Origin: Dactylosporangium siamense
GTDB taxonomy: Bacteria; Actinomycetota; Actinomycetes; Mycobacteriales; Micromonosporaceae
Direction: 5' to 3'
Assembly: GCF_016862795.1 (NCBI RefSeq)
Contig: NZ_BONQ01000033.1
Span: 93,467-157,466 of the forward strand
DNA length: 64,000 nt
Made by a program: the position numbers and the translations under genes. Shown here in pieces: positions 50,928 through 59,830 of the stretch. Position 1 is the first letter of the stretch. Every line of letters begins with the position of its first letter. Under the pieces are notes generated by a model. That model was not told the DNA's origin. It made no database searches and saw only the letters and a list, made by a program, of their open reading frames with translations.

Positions 50928-52136
50928 TCAGCCGGTGTGCTCGGCCATCGCCAGGAACTTGCGCTTGCTCTCCAGGGCCTTCTCGGCCTCCTTGATGCGG
51001 CGCTGGTCGCCGGCGGCCTGGGCGCTGGCGAGCTGCTGCTCCGCGCGGGCCACCTGCTCCCGCATCTGGGCGAGGAGGGGGCTGGCCTCCGGCGGGGTCC
51101 GGCGCCAGGCGGCGTCCATTGCCGTCTTGACCTTGTCCTCGATGACGCGCAGGCGGCGGTCGAGGCCCGTCTGCGCCTCGCGGGGGACGCGGCCCACGTC
51201 GTGCCAGGCGGCCTGGATGTCGCGGAGCTTCGCCTGGGCACCCTTCGGGTCAGTGTCGACGTCGAGGGCCTCGGCCTGCACGAGGAGCGCCTGCTTGGCG
51301 TCCAGGTTGCCCTTGAACTCGGCGTCGCGGGCACTGAAGACCTCGCTGCGGCGCTTGAAGAAGGCGTCCTGGGCGGCACGGAACCGCTCCCAGAGCTTCT
51401 GCTCGGTCTCCTTCGCGGCGCGCGGGGCGGCCTTCCACTCGGTCATGAGGTCCTTGAGGCGGGCGGCCGTCGCGTTCCACTCGGTGGACTCGGCGATCTG
51501 CTCGGCCTCGATGACCAGCTCCTCCTTGCGGCCCTGCGCCTGCTTGCGGCTGGCGTCGAGGGTCGCGAAGTGGGCGCCGCGGCGGCGGGTGAAGGCGTCG
51601 CGGGCGGCCGCGTAGCGCTTCCAGAGCTCGCTCTCGGCCTTCTTCTCGACGCCGTGGATGGACTTCCACTCGTCGAGGATCTCCTTGAGACGGTCGCCCG
51701 CGGTCTTCCAGCCGGTGGCGTCGGCCGCGATCTGCTCGGCCTCCTCGACCAGGGTGGTCTTGCGGGTGAGGGCCTCGGCGCGGGCGGCGTCGCGGGCCGC
51801 GCGGGCGGCGCCGGCCTTCTCCTCGGCGATCGAGGTCAGCTTGTCGAGGCGGGCGGCGAGCCCGTCGATGTCGCCGACGACGTGCGCCTCGTCGAGGCCG
51901 CTGCGCAGCCGCTTGATGGTGGACAGCGACTGACCGGCGTCGGCCGCGCCGCTACCGAGCCGCGCCTCGATCAGGTCGACCTCGGTCACCAGGTCGGCGA
52001 ACCGGCGGGCGAAGTGGGCAAGGCCCTCCTCCGGTGTGCCGGCCTGCCACGATCCGATGGCCCGCTCTCCGGCTGCCGTCTTCACGAAGACGTTGCCGTC
52101 AGCGTCGATCCGTCCAAACGTCGTAGGCTCGCTCAT
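50928..52136 (-). CDS. DUF349 domain protein
   Basis: A 402-residue, highly charged, mainly helical protein made of repeated DUF349 units: WKTAGDRLKEILDEWKSIHGVEKKAESELWKRYAAARDAF, WNATAARLKDLMTEWKAAPRAAKETEQKLWERFRAAQDAFF and a third, weaker copy ending AAWHDVG, spanning about 145-330. The N-terminal part starts with a beta-hairpin FGRIDADGNVFV. Predicted coiled-coil; function is unclear, with roles in stress or nucleic-acid binding suggested for relatives. It is commonly found near miaA/miaB in actinobacteria, as here. Confidence 0.9.
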   Translation of the reverse strand: MSEPTTFGRIDADGNVFVKTAAGERAIGSWQAGTPEEGLAHFARRFADLVTEVDLIEARLGSGAADAGQSLSTIKRLRSGLDEAHVVGDIDGLAARLDKLTSIAEEKAGAARAARDAARAEALTRKTTLVEEAEQIAADATGWKTAGDRLKEILDEWKSIHGVEKKAESELWKRYAAARDAFTRRRGAHFATLDASRKQAQGRKEELVIEAEQIAESTEWNATAARLKDLMTEWKAAPRAAKETEQKLWERFRAAQDAFFKRRSEVFSARDAEFKGNLDAKQALLVQAEALDVDTDPKGAQAKLRDIQAAWHDVGRVPREAQTGLDRRLRVIEDKVKTAMDAAWRRTPPEASPLLAQMREQVARAEQQLASAQAAGDQRRIKEAEKALESKRKFLAMAEHTG

Positions 52137-52330
52137 CTGCCATCCTCGCTCCCGGCGCCCGTGGGATCGGGTATCCCACTGTCACGCCGCCATCGCACAG
52201 CAAAGTTCCCCATGGCATTCTCACAGGTGTGCCCCGGGGCCGGTCGAGGGCCTGCGGCCGAACCGTGACCATTCCGGTGCCGAACGGGTCGCAGGATGCC
52301 GCAGCGACCATCCCCGATAACGTTAAGACC

Positions 52331-53011
52331 GTGCCACTCGTCGCCGCCGCCGTCTGCCCACATCCGCCGATGCTCGTGCCGGAGGTGGCCGCCGGAGCGG
52401 CGGGTGAGCTCGACGACCTGCGGGCCGCCTGCCGTGCCGCCGTGGCGCACCTCGACCCCGCCGACGTGCTCATCGTGGTCGGTGCCGATGCCACGACGAT
52501 ACGCCGCGAGCCGCCCTTCGGGGGGACCCTGGCCCCCTGGGGCATCGACCGGAGGGTGGGTGAGCCGGCCGAGGACCCGCTGCCGCTGAGCCTGCTGATC
52601 GGGGCCTGGCTCCTGGAAGACGGACATAACCGAAATGTCCGATACCACAGCATCGCCGCCGACGCGGCACCGGCGGACTGCGAAGCGCTGGGCAGGAGCC
52701 TGAGGCACATCGGTACCGACGCCGCACTTCTCGTCCTTGGCGACGGATCCGCGTGCCACGGGGAGAAGGCGCCCGGCTACGACGACCCGCGGGCCGAAGG
52801 CTTCGACGCGGCCGTCGCGGACGCCCTGGCCAAGGGTGACACCGCGGCGCTGCGCGACCTCGACCCGGCGCTGGCCGCGGAGCTGCTCGCCGTCGGCAGG
52901 GCACCGTGGCAGGTCCTGGCCGGCGCGGTCGACACTCCGTTCGGCACGACAGAGCTGCTGCACCACTCGGCGCCGTACGGGGTCGGATACTTCGTGGCGA
53001 GCTGGCGGTGA
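52331..53011 (+). CDS. Class III extradiol dioxygenase (LigB/MEMO)-like protein
   Basis: A 226-residue protein of the LigB/MEMO fold, starting VPLVAAAVCPHPPMLVPEVA. Conserved features include the HPP near the N-terminus (residues 11-13), VLIVVGADAT (near 55) and the C-terminal HHSAPYGVGYFVASW segment. Such genes lie directly before miaA in many actinobacteria. The catalytic metal ligands of true dioxygenases are not all evident, so the activity is uncertain. Its TGA overlaps the miaA start (GTGA), so the two are translationally coupled. Confidence 0.85.
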   Translation: MPLVAAAVCPHPPMLVPEVAAGAAGELDDLRAACRAAVAHLDPADVLIVVGADATTIRREPPFGGTLAPWGIDRRVGEPAEDPLPLSLLIGAWLLEDGHNRNVRYHSIAADAAPADCEALGRSLRHIGTDAALLVLGDGSACHGEKAPGYDDPRAEGFDAAVADALAKGDTAALRDLDPALAAELLAVGRAPWQVLAGAVDTPFGTTELLHHSAPYGVGYFVASWR

Positions 53012-53931
53012 CCCGGGACAACGCGGTGACCCGGGTCGTCGCGGTGGTCGGGCCGACCGCGGCCGGCAAGTCGGCGCTGAGCCTCGGACTGGCGCACGAG
53101 CTCGGCGGCGAGGTGGTCAACGCCGACTCGATGCAGCTGTACAAGGGCATGGACATCGGCACGGCCAAGCTCACCGTCACCGAGCGTGAGGGCGTGCCGC
53201 ACCACGTGCTGGACATCTGGGACGTGACGGAGCCGGCGAGCGTCGCGGTGTACCAGCGTCTGGCCCGCGCCGCGATCGACGACATCGCCGCCCGCGGAAA
53301 GGTGCCCCTGCTGGTCGGTGGCTCGGGGCTCTACGTGCGGGCCGTCCTGGAGGACTTCGACTTCCCCGGCACCGACCCCGGGCTGCGCGACGCGTTGGAG
53401 AGGGAGCTCGCGGAGGTCGGCCCGGAGGTGCTGCACGCCCGCCTCAGCAGCACGGACCCGGAGGCGGCGGAGCGGATCCTGCCCGGCAACGGCCGCCGGA
53501 TCGTCCGTGCGCTCGAGGTCAACGCGCTGACCGGCACGACGTTCACGGCGCGCCTGCCGTCACAGCCGAGGCCGGTGTACGACGCGCTGCAGCTGGGCGT
53601 GGACGTCGCCACGGCGGTCCTCGACGAGCGGATCGAGGCGCGGGTCGACGCGATGTGGTCCGCGGGCCTGGTGGAGGAGGTGCGGGCGCTGGACGCCGCC
53701 GGCCTGCGCTCCGGGCGGACCGCCGGCGCAGCGCTCGGATATAAACAGGTATTGGACTACTTTTCCGGTTTGTCGGACGAGCCGGCCGCCCGGGCCGAGA
53801 CGGTCCGTGCCACCAGGCGGTTCGTGCGCCGGCAGCGGTCCTGGTTCCGCCGGGACGACCGGATTGTGTGGCTCGATGGTGGCGCTGCCGACATCACCGC
53901 AACGGCGCTGGAGGTCGTGCGGCAAGATTGA
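53008..53931 (+). CDS. miaA: tRNA dimethylallyltransferase
   Basis: A 307-residue MiaA that transfers dimethylallyl to A37 of tRNAs reading UNN codons. The P-loop is VVAVVGPTAAGKSAL (9-23), then NADSMQLYKGMDIGTAK (near 38-54) with the substrate-binding aspartate, VPHHVLDIWDV, GGSGLYVRAVLED, and GRRIVRALEV. The C-terminal signature GYKQVLDYF and RRFVRRQRSWFRRD are present. The GTG at 53008 overlaps the preceding gene's stop; dapF follows after four bases. It works before MiaB, which is encoded at the other end of the window. Confidence 0.96.
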   Translation: MTRDNAVTRVVAVVGPTAAGKSALSLGLAHELGGEVVNADSMQLYKGMDIGTAKLTVTEREGVPHHVLDIWDVTEPASVAVYQRLARAAIDDIAARGKVPLLVGGSGLYVRAVLEDFDFPGTDPGLRDALERELAEVGPEVLHARLSSTDPEAAERILPGNGRRIVRALEVNALTGTTFTARLPSQPRPVYDALQLGVDVATAVLDERIEARVDAMWSAGLVEEVRALDAAGLRSGRTAGAALGYKQVLDYFSGLSDEPAARAETVRATRRFVRRQRSWFRRDDRIVWLDGGAADITATALEVVRQD

Positions 53932-53935
53932 CGCC

Positions 53936-54787
53936 ATGCGCTTCGCCAAGGGACACGGAACGGGCAACGACTTCGTCATCCTGCCCGACCCCGACGGCGT
54001 GCTGCCGTTGACGCCGACGTTCGTCGCCGCGCTCTGCGACCGCCGGCGGGGCATCGGCGCCGACGGCGTCCTGCGCGTGGTCCGCAGCGCCGCCCACCCC
54101 GACGCCGAGGCGTCCGCGGGGACGGCCGAGTGGTTCATGGACTACTGGAACGCCGACGGTTCCCAGTCCGAGATGTGCGGCAACGGGGTGCGCGTCTACG
54201 CCCGCTACCTCGCGGAGGCCGGCCTGGTCGCCCCCGAGGGGTCGTTCAACCTGGTCACCCGCGCGGGGGTGGTGCCGGTGACCATTGGCGAGGAGATCGC
54301 CGCCGGCATGCCGATGCCACGGGTCTACGTGCAGAGCGAGGCCACCAGCGAGGGCCGGGTGTTCGGCGGGACGGCCGTGGACGTCGGCAACCCGCACCTG
54401 GTCTGCCCGGTCGACGAGCCGACACTGGAGCGGCTCGACCTGACCCGCGCGCCCGGGATCGACCCGCTGATCTTCCCGGCCGGCGTCAACGTCGAGTTCG
54501 CCGCCGCGGGGGCACCGCCGGCCGGCGCCGACCTGTACCGGCGGATGCGCGTCTACGAACGCGGCTCCGGCGAGACCCAGTCCTGCGGATCCGGCGCGTG
54601 CGCGGTGGCGGCGGTGGCCCTCGACCACGCCGGACTGGAATCCGGCGTGGTCATCGTGGACGTGGCGGGCGGCCGGCTGACGATCACCCAGACCGCGTCG
54701 GAGTTCCTGCTGGCCGGACCGGCCGTGATCGTCGCGCACGGTGACGTCGACGCCCAGGCGATCCGGCAGCTGGCACCCTCCTTCTAG
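53936..54787 (+). CDS. dapF: Diaminopimelate epimerase
   Basis: A 283-residue PLP-independent epimerase that converts LL- to meso-diaminopimelate for lysine and peptidoglycan. The fold repeats are visible: FAKGHGTGNDFVILPD at the start, RRRGIGADGVLRV, the first catalytic cysteine in QSEMCGNGVRVYARYL (near 80) and the second in ETQSCGSGACAVA (near 220). It follows miaA after four bases. Its TAG shares four bases with the malic enzyme stop on the other strand. Confidence 0.96.
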   Translation: MRFAKGHGTGNDFVILPDPDGVLPLTPTFVAALCDRRRGIGADGVLRVVRSAAHPDAEASAGTAEWFMDYWNADGSQSEMCGNGVRVYARYLAEAGLVAPEGSFNLVTRAGVVPVTIGEEIAAGMPMPRVYVQSEATSEGRVFGGTAVDVGNPHLVCPVDEPTLERLDLTRAPGIDPLIFPAGVNVEFAAAGAPPAGADLYRRMRVYERGSGETQSCGSGACAVAAVALDHAGLESGVVIVDVAGGRLTITQTASEFLLAGPAVIVAHGDVDAQAIRQLAPSF

Positions 54788-56247
54788 CTGATCGGTGCCA
54801 CCTCGGTGGGCGGCTCGCCGTCAACGGTGCTGTCCAGGTGGGGGCCCTTCGCGGCGGCCCGGACCGCGGCGGCCACGGCCGGGGCGACCCTGGCGTCGAA
54901 GACGCTGGGGACGATGACGCTCGGGTTGAGCTTGTCCTCGCCGACGGAGTCCGCGATCGCGCGGGCCGCGGCGAGTGCCATCGCCTCGGTGAACCCGCGC
55001 GCCTGGGCGTCGAGCATCCCGCGGAACACGCCGGGGAACGCGAGGACGTTGTTGATCTGGTTCGGCTGGTCGGAGCGGCCGGTCGCGACGATCGCCGCGT
55101 GCTCGCGGGCCTCCCGCGGGTCGACCTCCGGGTCCGGGTTGGCCAGGGCGAACACGATCGAGTTGGGTGCCATCGTGGCGATGTCGTCGCCGGTGAGCAG
55201 GTTCGGGGCGCTGACCCCGATGAACACGTCGGCGCCGCGCAGCGCGCCCTTGAGGTCGCCGCTGTAGCCGGTCTTGTTGGTGTTCTCGACCAGCCACGGC
55301 CAGGCGCCCGTGAGGCCGGGCAGGCCGCGGTGCAGGGCGCCGGGCCGGTCCGTGGCGATCACGTCGCCGACCCCCTGGCGCAGCAGCAGCTTGATGATCG
55401 CCGTGCCGGCCGCGCCGGCGCCGCTGACCACGACCCGGATGTCACCGATCGACTTGCCGACGACGCGCAGCGCGTTGGTGAGCGCGGCGAGGACGCAGAT
55501 CGCGGTGCCGTGCTGGTCGTCGTGGAACACGGGGATGTCCAGCATCGCCCGGAGCCGCTCCTCGATCTCGAAGCAGCGCGGCGCGGCGATGTCCTCCAGG
55601 TTGATGCCGCCGTACGCCGGGGCGATCGCCCGCACGATCGAGATGATCTCCTCGGTGTCCTGGGTGTCCAGCGCGACCGGCCAGGCGTCGACGCCGCCGA
55701 ACCGCTTGAACAGCGCGGCCTTGCCCTCCATGACGGGCATCGCGGCGGCCGGGCCGATGTTGCCCAGGCCGAGCACCGCGGAGCCGTCGGTGACCACGGC
55801 GACGGTGTTGCGCTTGATCGTGAGGCGGCGGGCGTCCTCGGGGTTCTCCGCGATCTGCAGGCACACCCGGGCCACCCCCGGCGTGTACGCCCGGGACAGC
55901 TCGTCACGGTTGCGCAGGGCGACCTTCGGCGTCACCTCGATCTTGCCGCCGAGGTGCAGCAGGAACGTGCGGTCGGAGACCTTGCGCACGTCGACCCCGT
56001 CGAGCTTCTCGAGGCAGGCGACGACCTGCTCGGCGTGTGCGGAGTCGGCGGTGTCGCAGGTCAGGTCGACCACGACAGCCGTGCTGTCGGAGTCGACGAC
56101 GTCGACCGCGGTGACGACGCCACCGGCCTCCCCGACCGCGGTCGTGAGGCGGCCGATCGCCGAGGCGTCGGCACGGACGGAGACACGGATCGTGATGGAG
56201 AACCCGGCGCTGGGCAAACGGTGCGTGGCAGTCGTCACGTCACCCAT
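54784..56247 (-). CDS. NAD-dependent malic enzyme with N-terminal ACT domain
   Basis: A 487-residue enzyme. Residues about 15-90 are an ACT-like regulatory domain (FSITIRVSVRADASAIGRLTTAVGE). The malic enzyme core contains SRAYTPGVARVC (near 120), the catalytic tyrosine/lysine region, GNIGPAAAMPVMEGKAALFKRFGGVD, the metal-binding FHDDQHGTAI (near 245-255), and the second Rossmann part VVSGAGAAGTAIIKLL, with FALANPDPEVDP. It decarboxylates malate to pyruvate; NAD preference is typical for this subgroup but not proven. ATG 56247 follows GGGGGATAAG. It is convergent with dapF. Confidence 0.93.
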   Translation of the reverse strand: MGDVTTATHRLPSAGFSITIRVSVRADASAIGRLTTAVGEAGGVVTAVDVVDSDSTAVVVDLTCDTADSAHAEQVVACLEKLDGVDVRKVSDRTFLLHLGGKIEVTPKVALRNRDELSRAYTPGVARVCLQIAENPEDARRLTIKRNTVAVVTDGSAVLGLGNIGPAAAMPVMEGKAALFKRFGGVDAWPVALDTQDTEEIISIVRAIAPAYGGINLEDIAAPRCFEIEERLRAMLDIPVFHDDQHGTAICVLAALTNALRVVGKSIGDIRVVVSGAGAAGTAIIKLLLRQGVGDVIATDRPGALHRGLPGLTGAWPWLVENTNKTGYSGDLKGALRGADVFIGVSAPNLLTGDDIATMAPNSIVFALANPDPEVDPREAREHAAIVATGRSDQPNQINNVLAFPGVFRGMLDAQARGFTEAMALAAARAIADSVGEDKLNPSVIVPSVFDARVAPAVAAAVRAAAKGPHLDSTVDGEPPTEVAPIS

Positions 56248-56352
56248 TCTTATCCCCCGCCCGACCGGATCGCGCACGGGGACATATCCGATGCGGGAAC
56301 GCGGCACGAGGTGTCACGATTGGTGGGTCTTACTGATCGAAGCAAGGAGCAC

Positions 56353-57762
56353 ATGTTGCGCGCGACTGCCGCAGAAACCTGGGATCTCGCCGACGACGGC
56401 GACGGCCTGGAGCTCGAGGAGCGGCATGCGCTGCGCCGTGTCGCCGGTCTGTCGACCGAGCTCGCCGATGTCACCGAGGTCGAATACCGCCAGCTGCGCC
56501 TCGAGCGGGTCGTGCTCGTCGGGGTGTGGACCGAAGGCACCGCCACCGACGCGGAGAACTCCCTCGCGGAGCTCGCCGCGCTCGCCGAGACCGCCGGCTC
56601 GCAGGTCCTCGACGGGCTGATCCAGCGCCGGAGCCGGCCCGACTCCAGCACGTACATCGGCTCCGGCAAGGTCGACGAGCTGCGGGTCGTGGTGCAGAGC
56701 ACCGGCGCCGACACGGTCATCTGCGACGGGGAGCTGTCCCCGTCGCAGCTGCGGACCCTGGAGGCGAAGGTCAACGTCAAGGTCATCGACCGGACCGCGC
56801 TGATCCTGGACATCTTCGCCCAGCACGCGAAGAGCAAGGAGGGCAAGGCCCAGGTCGAACTCGCCCAGCTGCAGTACTTCCTGCCGCGCCTGCGCGGTTG
56901 GGGTGAGGCGCTGAGCCGGCAGGCCGGTGGCTCCGCCAGCGGCAACGGCGGCGTCGGCCTCCGTGGTCCCGGTGAGACCAAGATCGAAACCGACCGGCGG
57001 CGGATCCGGACCAAGATCAGCCGCCTGAAGCGCGAGATCGCCGCGATGGCGACGATCCGCGACACCAAGCGCTCCACCCGGCGGCGCAACCGGGTGCCCA
57101 GCGTCGCGATCGCCGGCTACACCAACGCCGGCAAGTCGAGCCTGCTCAACCGGCTCACCGGCGCCGGAGTGCTGGTCGAGGACGCGCTGTTCGCCACCCT
57201 GGACACCACGACCAGGCGGGCCCGGGCCGAGGACGGCCGGATCTACACGCTGTCCGACACCGTCGGGTTCGTCCGGCACCTGCCGCACCAGCTGATCGAG
57301 GCGTTCCGCTCCACCCTCGAGGAGGTCGCCGAGGCCGACCTGGTCCTGCACGTCGTGGACGGCGCCCACGCCGACCCCGAGGAGCAGGTCCGCGCGGTCC
57401 GGGAGGTGCTCGCCGAGGTCGGCGCCGACGCGGTGCCCGAGCTGCTCGTCGTCAACAAGATCGACGCCGCCGACGAGGAGACCCAGCTCCGGCTGAAGTC
57501 CCTGTGGCCCGACGCGGTGTTCGCCTCCGCCCGCACCGGTGCCGGCATCGACGCCGTGCGGGCCGCGGTCGAGCAGCGGCTGCCCTGGCCGGCGATCGAG
57601 CTGACCGCGGTGGTGCCGTACGAGCGGGGCGACCTGGTCGCCAGGGTCCACACCCTCGGTGAGGTGCTCGAAACCGCGCACCTGGCCGAGGGCACCCGCA
57701 TCCGGGCCCGGATCAACGACGCCCTGGCCGCGGAGCTCGCCCCATTTGCCGTGAAGTCATAG
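56353..57762 (+). CDS. hflX: GTPase HflX
   Basis: A 469-residue ribosome-associated GTPase that rescues stalled ribosomes. The N-terminal HflX domain contains LIQRRSRPDSSTYIGSGKVDEL, the signature GPGETKIETDRRRIRTKI (about 206-223) and a Gly-rich linker. G motifs: G1 IAGYTNAGKSSL (about 255), G3 DTVGFVRHLPHQLI (about 300), G4 NKID (about 375). ATG 56353 is preceded by AAGGAG, only four bases away; longer readings have no better start. A hairpin terminator follows. It is divergent from the malic enzyme gene. Confidence 0.95.
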   Translation: MLRATAAETWDLADDGDGLELEERHALRRVAGLSTELADVTEVEYRQLRLERVVLVGVWTEGTATDAENSLAELAALAETAGSQVLDGLIQRRSRPDSSTYIGSGKVDELRVVVQSTGADTVICDGELSPSQLRTLEAKVNVKVIDRTALILDIFAQHAKSKEGKAQVELAQLQYFLPRLRGWGEALSRQAGGSASGNGGVGLRGPGETKIETDRRRIRTKISRLKREIAAMATIRDTKRSTRRRNRVPSVAIAGYTNAGKSSLLNRLTGAGVLVEDALFATLDTTTRRARAEDGRIYTLSDTVGFVRHLPHQLIEAFRSTLEEVAEADLVLHVVDGAHADPEEQVRAVREVLAEVGADAVPELLVVNKIDAADEETQLRLKSLWPDAVFASARTGAGIDAVRAAVEQRLPWPAIELTAVVPYERGDLVARVHTLGEVLETAHLAEGTRIRARINDALAAELAPFAVKS

Positions 57763-57785
57763 GGTTCGCCTGATCACAGCGAGTG

Positions 57786-57823
57786 AGAGCCGGACCGGGC
57801 GCACCCACTTCCGGTCCGGCTCT
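57786..57823 (+). terminator. Hairpin after hflX
   Basis: Perfect 13-base arms AGAGCCGGACCGG / CCGGTCCGGCTCT with a 12-base loop start 24 bases after the hflX stop. Confidence 0.8.
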
Positions 57824-57837
57824 GCCAAACTTGTCCG

Positions 57838-59331
57838 ATGCGACAGCGGGTGGCCTTTGTTTCTGGTGCGGTGATGAGTCTGCTGGTGGGGCTCGCGACA
57901 CCCGCCGCGGCGGCCCCTACGTCCCCAGCAGCCCAGTCGCCCGCGGCGGGGGCGGGTCAGACCATCTGCACGCCCGACTCGCAGAAGATCAATGAGATCT
58001 CCGGCCTCGTCGCGACGGCCACCGGCTACGTGGCGATCAACGACAGCGCGTCGGGCAACAGCAAGTCCCGCATCTTCACGCTCGACGCGGCCTGCAAGAT
58101 CGTCGGTACGCCGATCAGCTACCCGTCGACGCCGCTGGACCCCGAGGACCTCGCCGTCGACAAGAGCGGCACGCTGTGGATCGCCGACATCGGCGACAAC
58201 ACCGAGGCGGCCGGCGGCAGCGCCTCCGCCCGGCCCACGATCGCGCTGTGGAACCTGCCCCAGGGCGCGAAGGCCCCGGTCATCCACCGGCTCGCGTACC
58301 CGGACGGCAAGAAGCGCGACGCCGAGGCCCTGCTGCTCAGCGGCGACGGCACCCCGATCATCATCACCAAGGACCCCGTCGGCGAGATCTGGGTCCCCGA
58401 GGGCCCGCTGCAGCCCAACGCCACCAAGGGCGTCAAGCTCAAGCAGGTCGGCACGTTCGCCCCGCAGGAGACGAAGACGCCCAACCCCCTCGCCTTCCTC
58501 GGCTGGAAGGCGATCACCGGCGCCGCCTCCTCGCCCGACGGCACCCGCGTGGTCATCCGCACCTACTCCGACGCCTACGAGTTCGACGTCCAGGGCGGCG
58601 AGGTCGTCAAGGCGATCACCAGCGGCAAGCCCCGCATCACCCCACTGCCCAACGAGGCCCGTGGCGAGGCGATCACCTACTCGACCGACGGCAAGCAGTA
58701 CATCACCGCCTCCGACGTGCCGTCCGACGTGAAGGCGCCGATCCTCAAGTACACGCCGCAGAACGTCACCCCGGGCAAGGGCACCGGCGCGGTCGTGCCG
58801 ACCCCGAAGCCCGACGACCGGTCGTTCCTGCAAGACCTGACGCTGCAGGACATCACCTACATGGTGGCCGCCGTCGGCGTGCTCGGCCTGATCCTCGTGG
58901 TCGCCGGCATCGTCGGCATCCGGCGTTCCCGTGCCGGGCGGCGGGCGGCTGCCGCGAGCGGGCCGGTCCGCGGCTCGGCCCCCCGCCCCGCGGACGACGA
59001 CCTGCCAGGTCTGGGCGAGGAGGGCGGCACCGGCAACGTGTACGGCGCCCGCCCCGCCACCTCAGCCTCCCGCGGCTCCGCACCCGGCGGCACCGTCTAC
59101 GGCGCCGGTGGCGGTGGCGGGCAGCAGTCCGACGGTTTCGGGCCGCCCCAGTCGTATGACCAGCCTCGCGGTTTCCAGCAGGGGGGCTATCCGCCGCAGT
59201 CCGGTCCACCGCAGGGTGGGGTGTATGGCGGCGGTGGCGGCCAGGGCGGATATGACCAGCGTGGGGCGTATGGCGGTGGGCACCCTGGGGATCATGACGG
59301 GTACGAGCGAGGCTACGCACCGCACCGGTAA
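57838..59331 (+). CDS. Membrane-anchored secreted propeller protein with Gly/Tyr/Gln tail
   Basis: A 497-residue protein. The signal peptide ends about residue 26 (TPAAAAP). Residues about 45-320 form a beta-propeller-like outside domain (INEISGLVATATGYVAIND, DPEDLAVDKSGTLWIADIGDN, and similar blades, resembling YncE/esterase-like propellers). A single membrane helix (DITYMVAAVGVLGLILVVAGIVGI, about 337-360) is followed by a basic stop-transfer segment and a roughly 130-residue cytoplasmic tail rich in Gly, Tyr, Gln, Pro and Ser (GGGGQGGYDQRGAYGGG). Low-complexity tails of this kind can self-associate. Function is unknown. ATG 57838 lies 15 bases after the hflX terminator. Confidence 0.75.
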   Translation: MRQRVAFVSGAVMSLLVGLATPAAAAPTSPAAQSPAAGAGQTICTPDSQKINEISGLVATATGYVAINDSASGNSKSRIFTLDAACKIVGTPISYPSTPLDPEDLAVDKSGTLWIADIGDNTEAAGGSASARPTIALWNLPQGAKAPVIHRLAYPDGKKRDAEALLLSGDGTPIIITKDPVGEIWVPEGPLQPNATKGVKLKQVGTFAPQETKTPNPLAFLGWKAITGAASSPDGTRVVIRTYSDAYEFDVQGGEVVKAITSGKPRITPLPNEARGEAITYSTDGKQYITASDVPSDVKAPILKYTPQNVTPGKGTGAVVPTPKPDDRSFLQDLTLQDITYMVAAVGVLGLILVVAGIVGIRRSRAGRRAAAASGPVRGSAPRPADDDLPGLGEEGGTGNVYGARPATSASRGSAPGGTVYGAGGGGGQQSDGFGPPQSYDQPRGFQQGGYPPQSGPPQGGVYGGGGGQGGYDQRGAYGGGHPGDHDGYERGYAPHR

Positions 59332-59408
59332 CGCCGCGTTCGTCGCGGCCGGTCGGTGACGCCGCGTTCGTCGCGGCCGGTCGGTGACGCCGCGTTCGTC
59401 GCGGCCGG
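59331..59408. repeat. 27-base tandem repeat after the propeller gene
   Basis: Three nearly identical copies of a unit containing ACGCCGCGTTCGTCGCGGCC begin at the stop codon of the propeller gene. The rest of the gene-free stretch 59332-59830 is described under the next entry. Confidence 0.85.
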
Positions 59409-59423
59409 GTCGGCGTCGGTCCC

Positions 59424-59789
59424 ATGATCCGGTAGACCTTGTGCCGGCGCGGCGGTGACGCTCCGGGTCGGCTGCCAGGGTTCTCTGCGACGACAGCCCG
59501 ATCTGTGAAGGTCTTTGTCGAGCGGCCGGTGGCGCGACAAGCCGAACGATCCCCGGGTCAGGCGGCCGGGAATCCTTCGGGTCGCGGGAATCCGGCAACG
59601 ACGCCGCATGCCCGCCACGCCGATCCAGCGCGGCCGACGCCCAGATCAAGCCTCTGCCCGCTTGTCCCGCGCCGGGAGTGGTCTCCCGATGATCGAGGTC
59701 GCGGCGCGGTCGTCCAGGCGGCCACGCGGCGACTTCGATCAGCGGGAAGGTCCACCCCGGAGGCTTCCCGTGATCCGGTGGAGCTTGTG
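59424..59789. repeat. Hairpin-bounded intergenic repeat, copy C
   Basis: This stretch carries the same body as copies A and B at 50.2-50.7 kb (GGTCTTTGTCGA, GCGACAAGCCGA, GGGAATCCGGCAAC, CGCCCAGATCA) and ends with TGATCGAGGTCGC / GCGACTTCGATCA arms (59690-59741). It is flanked by near-identical direct repeats TGATCCGGTRGASCTTGTG at 59425-59443 and 59771-59789, as a mobile or duplicated unit would be. About 40 further bases lead to the end of miaB. Confidence 0.75.
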
Positions 59790-59830
59790 TACCCCTGGGT
59801 GCACGAGGTCTTCGGGATCCCGGAGAGGGG

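Noticed and set aside
53557..54142. Minus-strand open frames across miaA/dapF
   Set aside because: They are shadows of strongly conserved enzymes on the plus strand.
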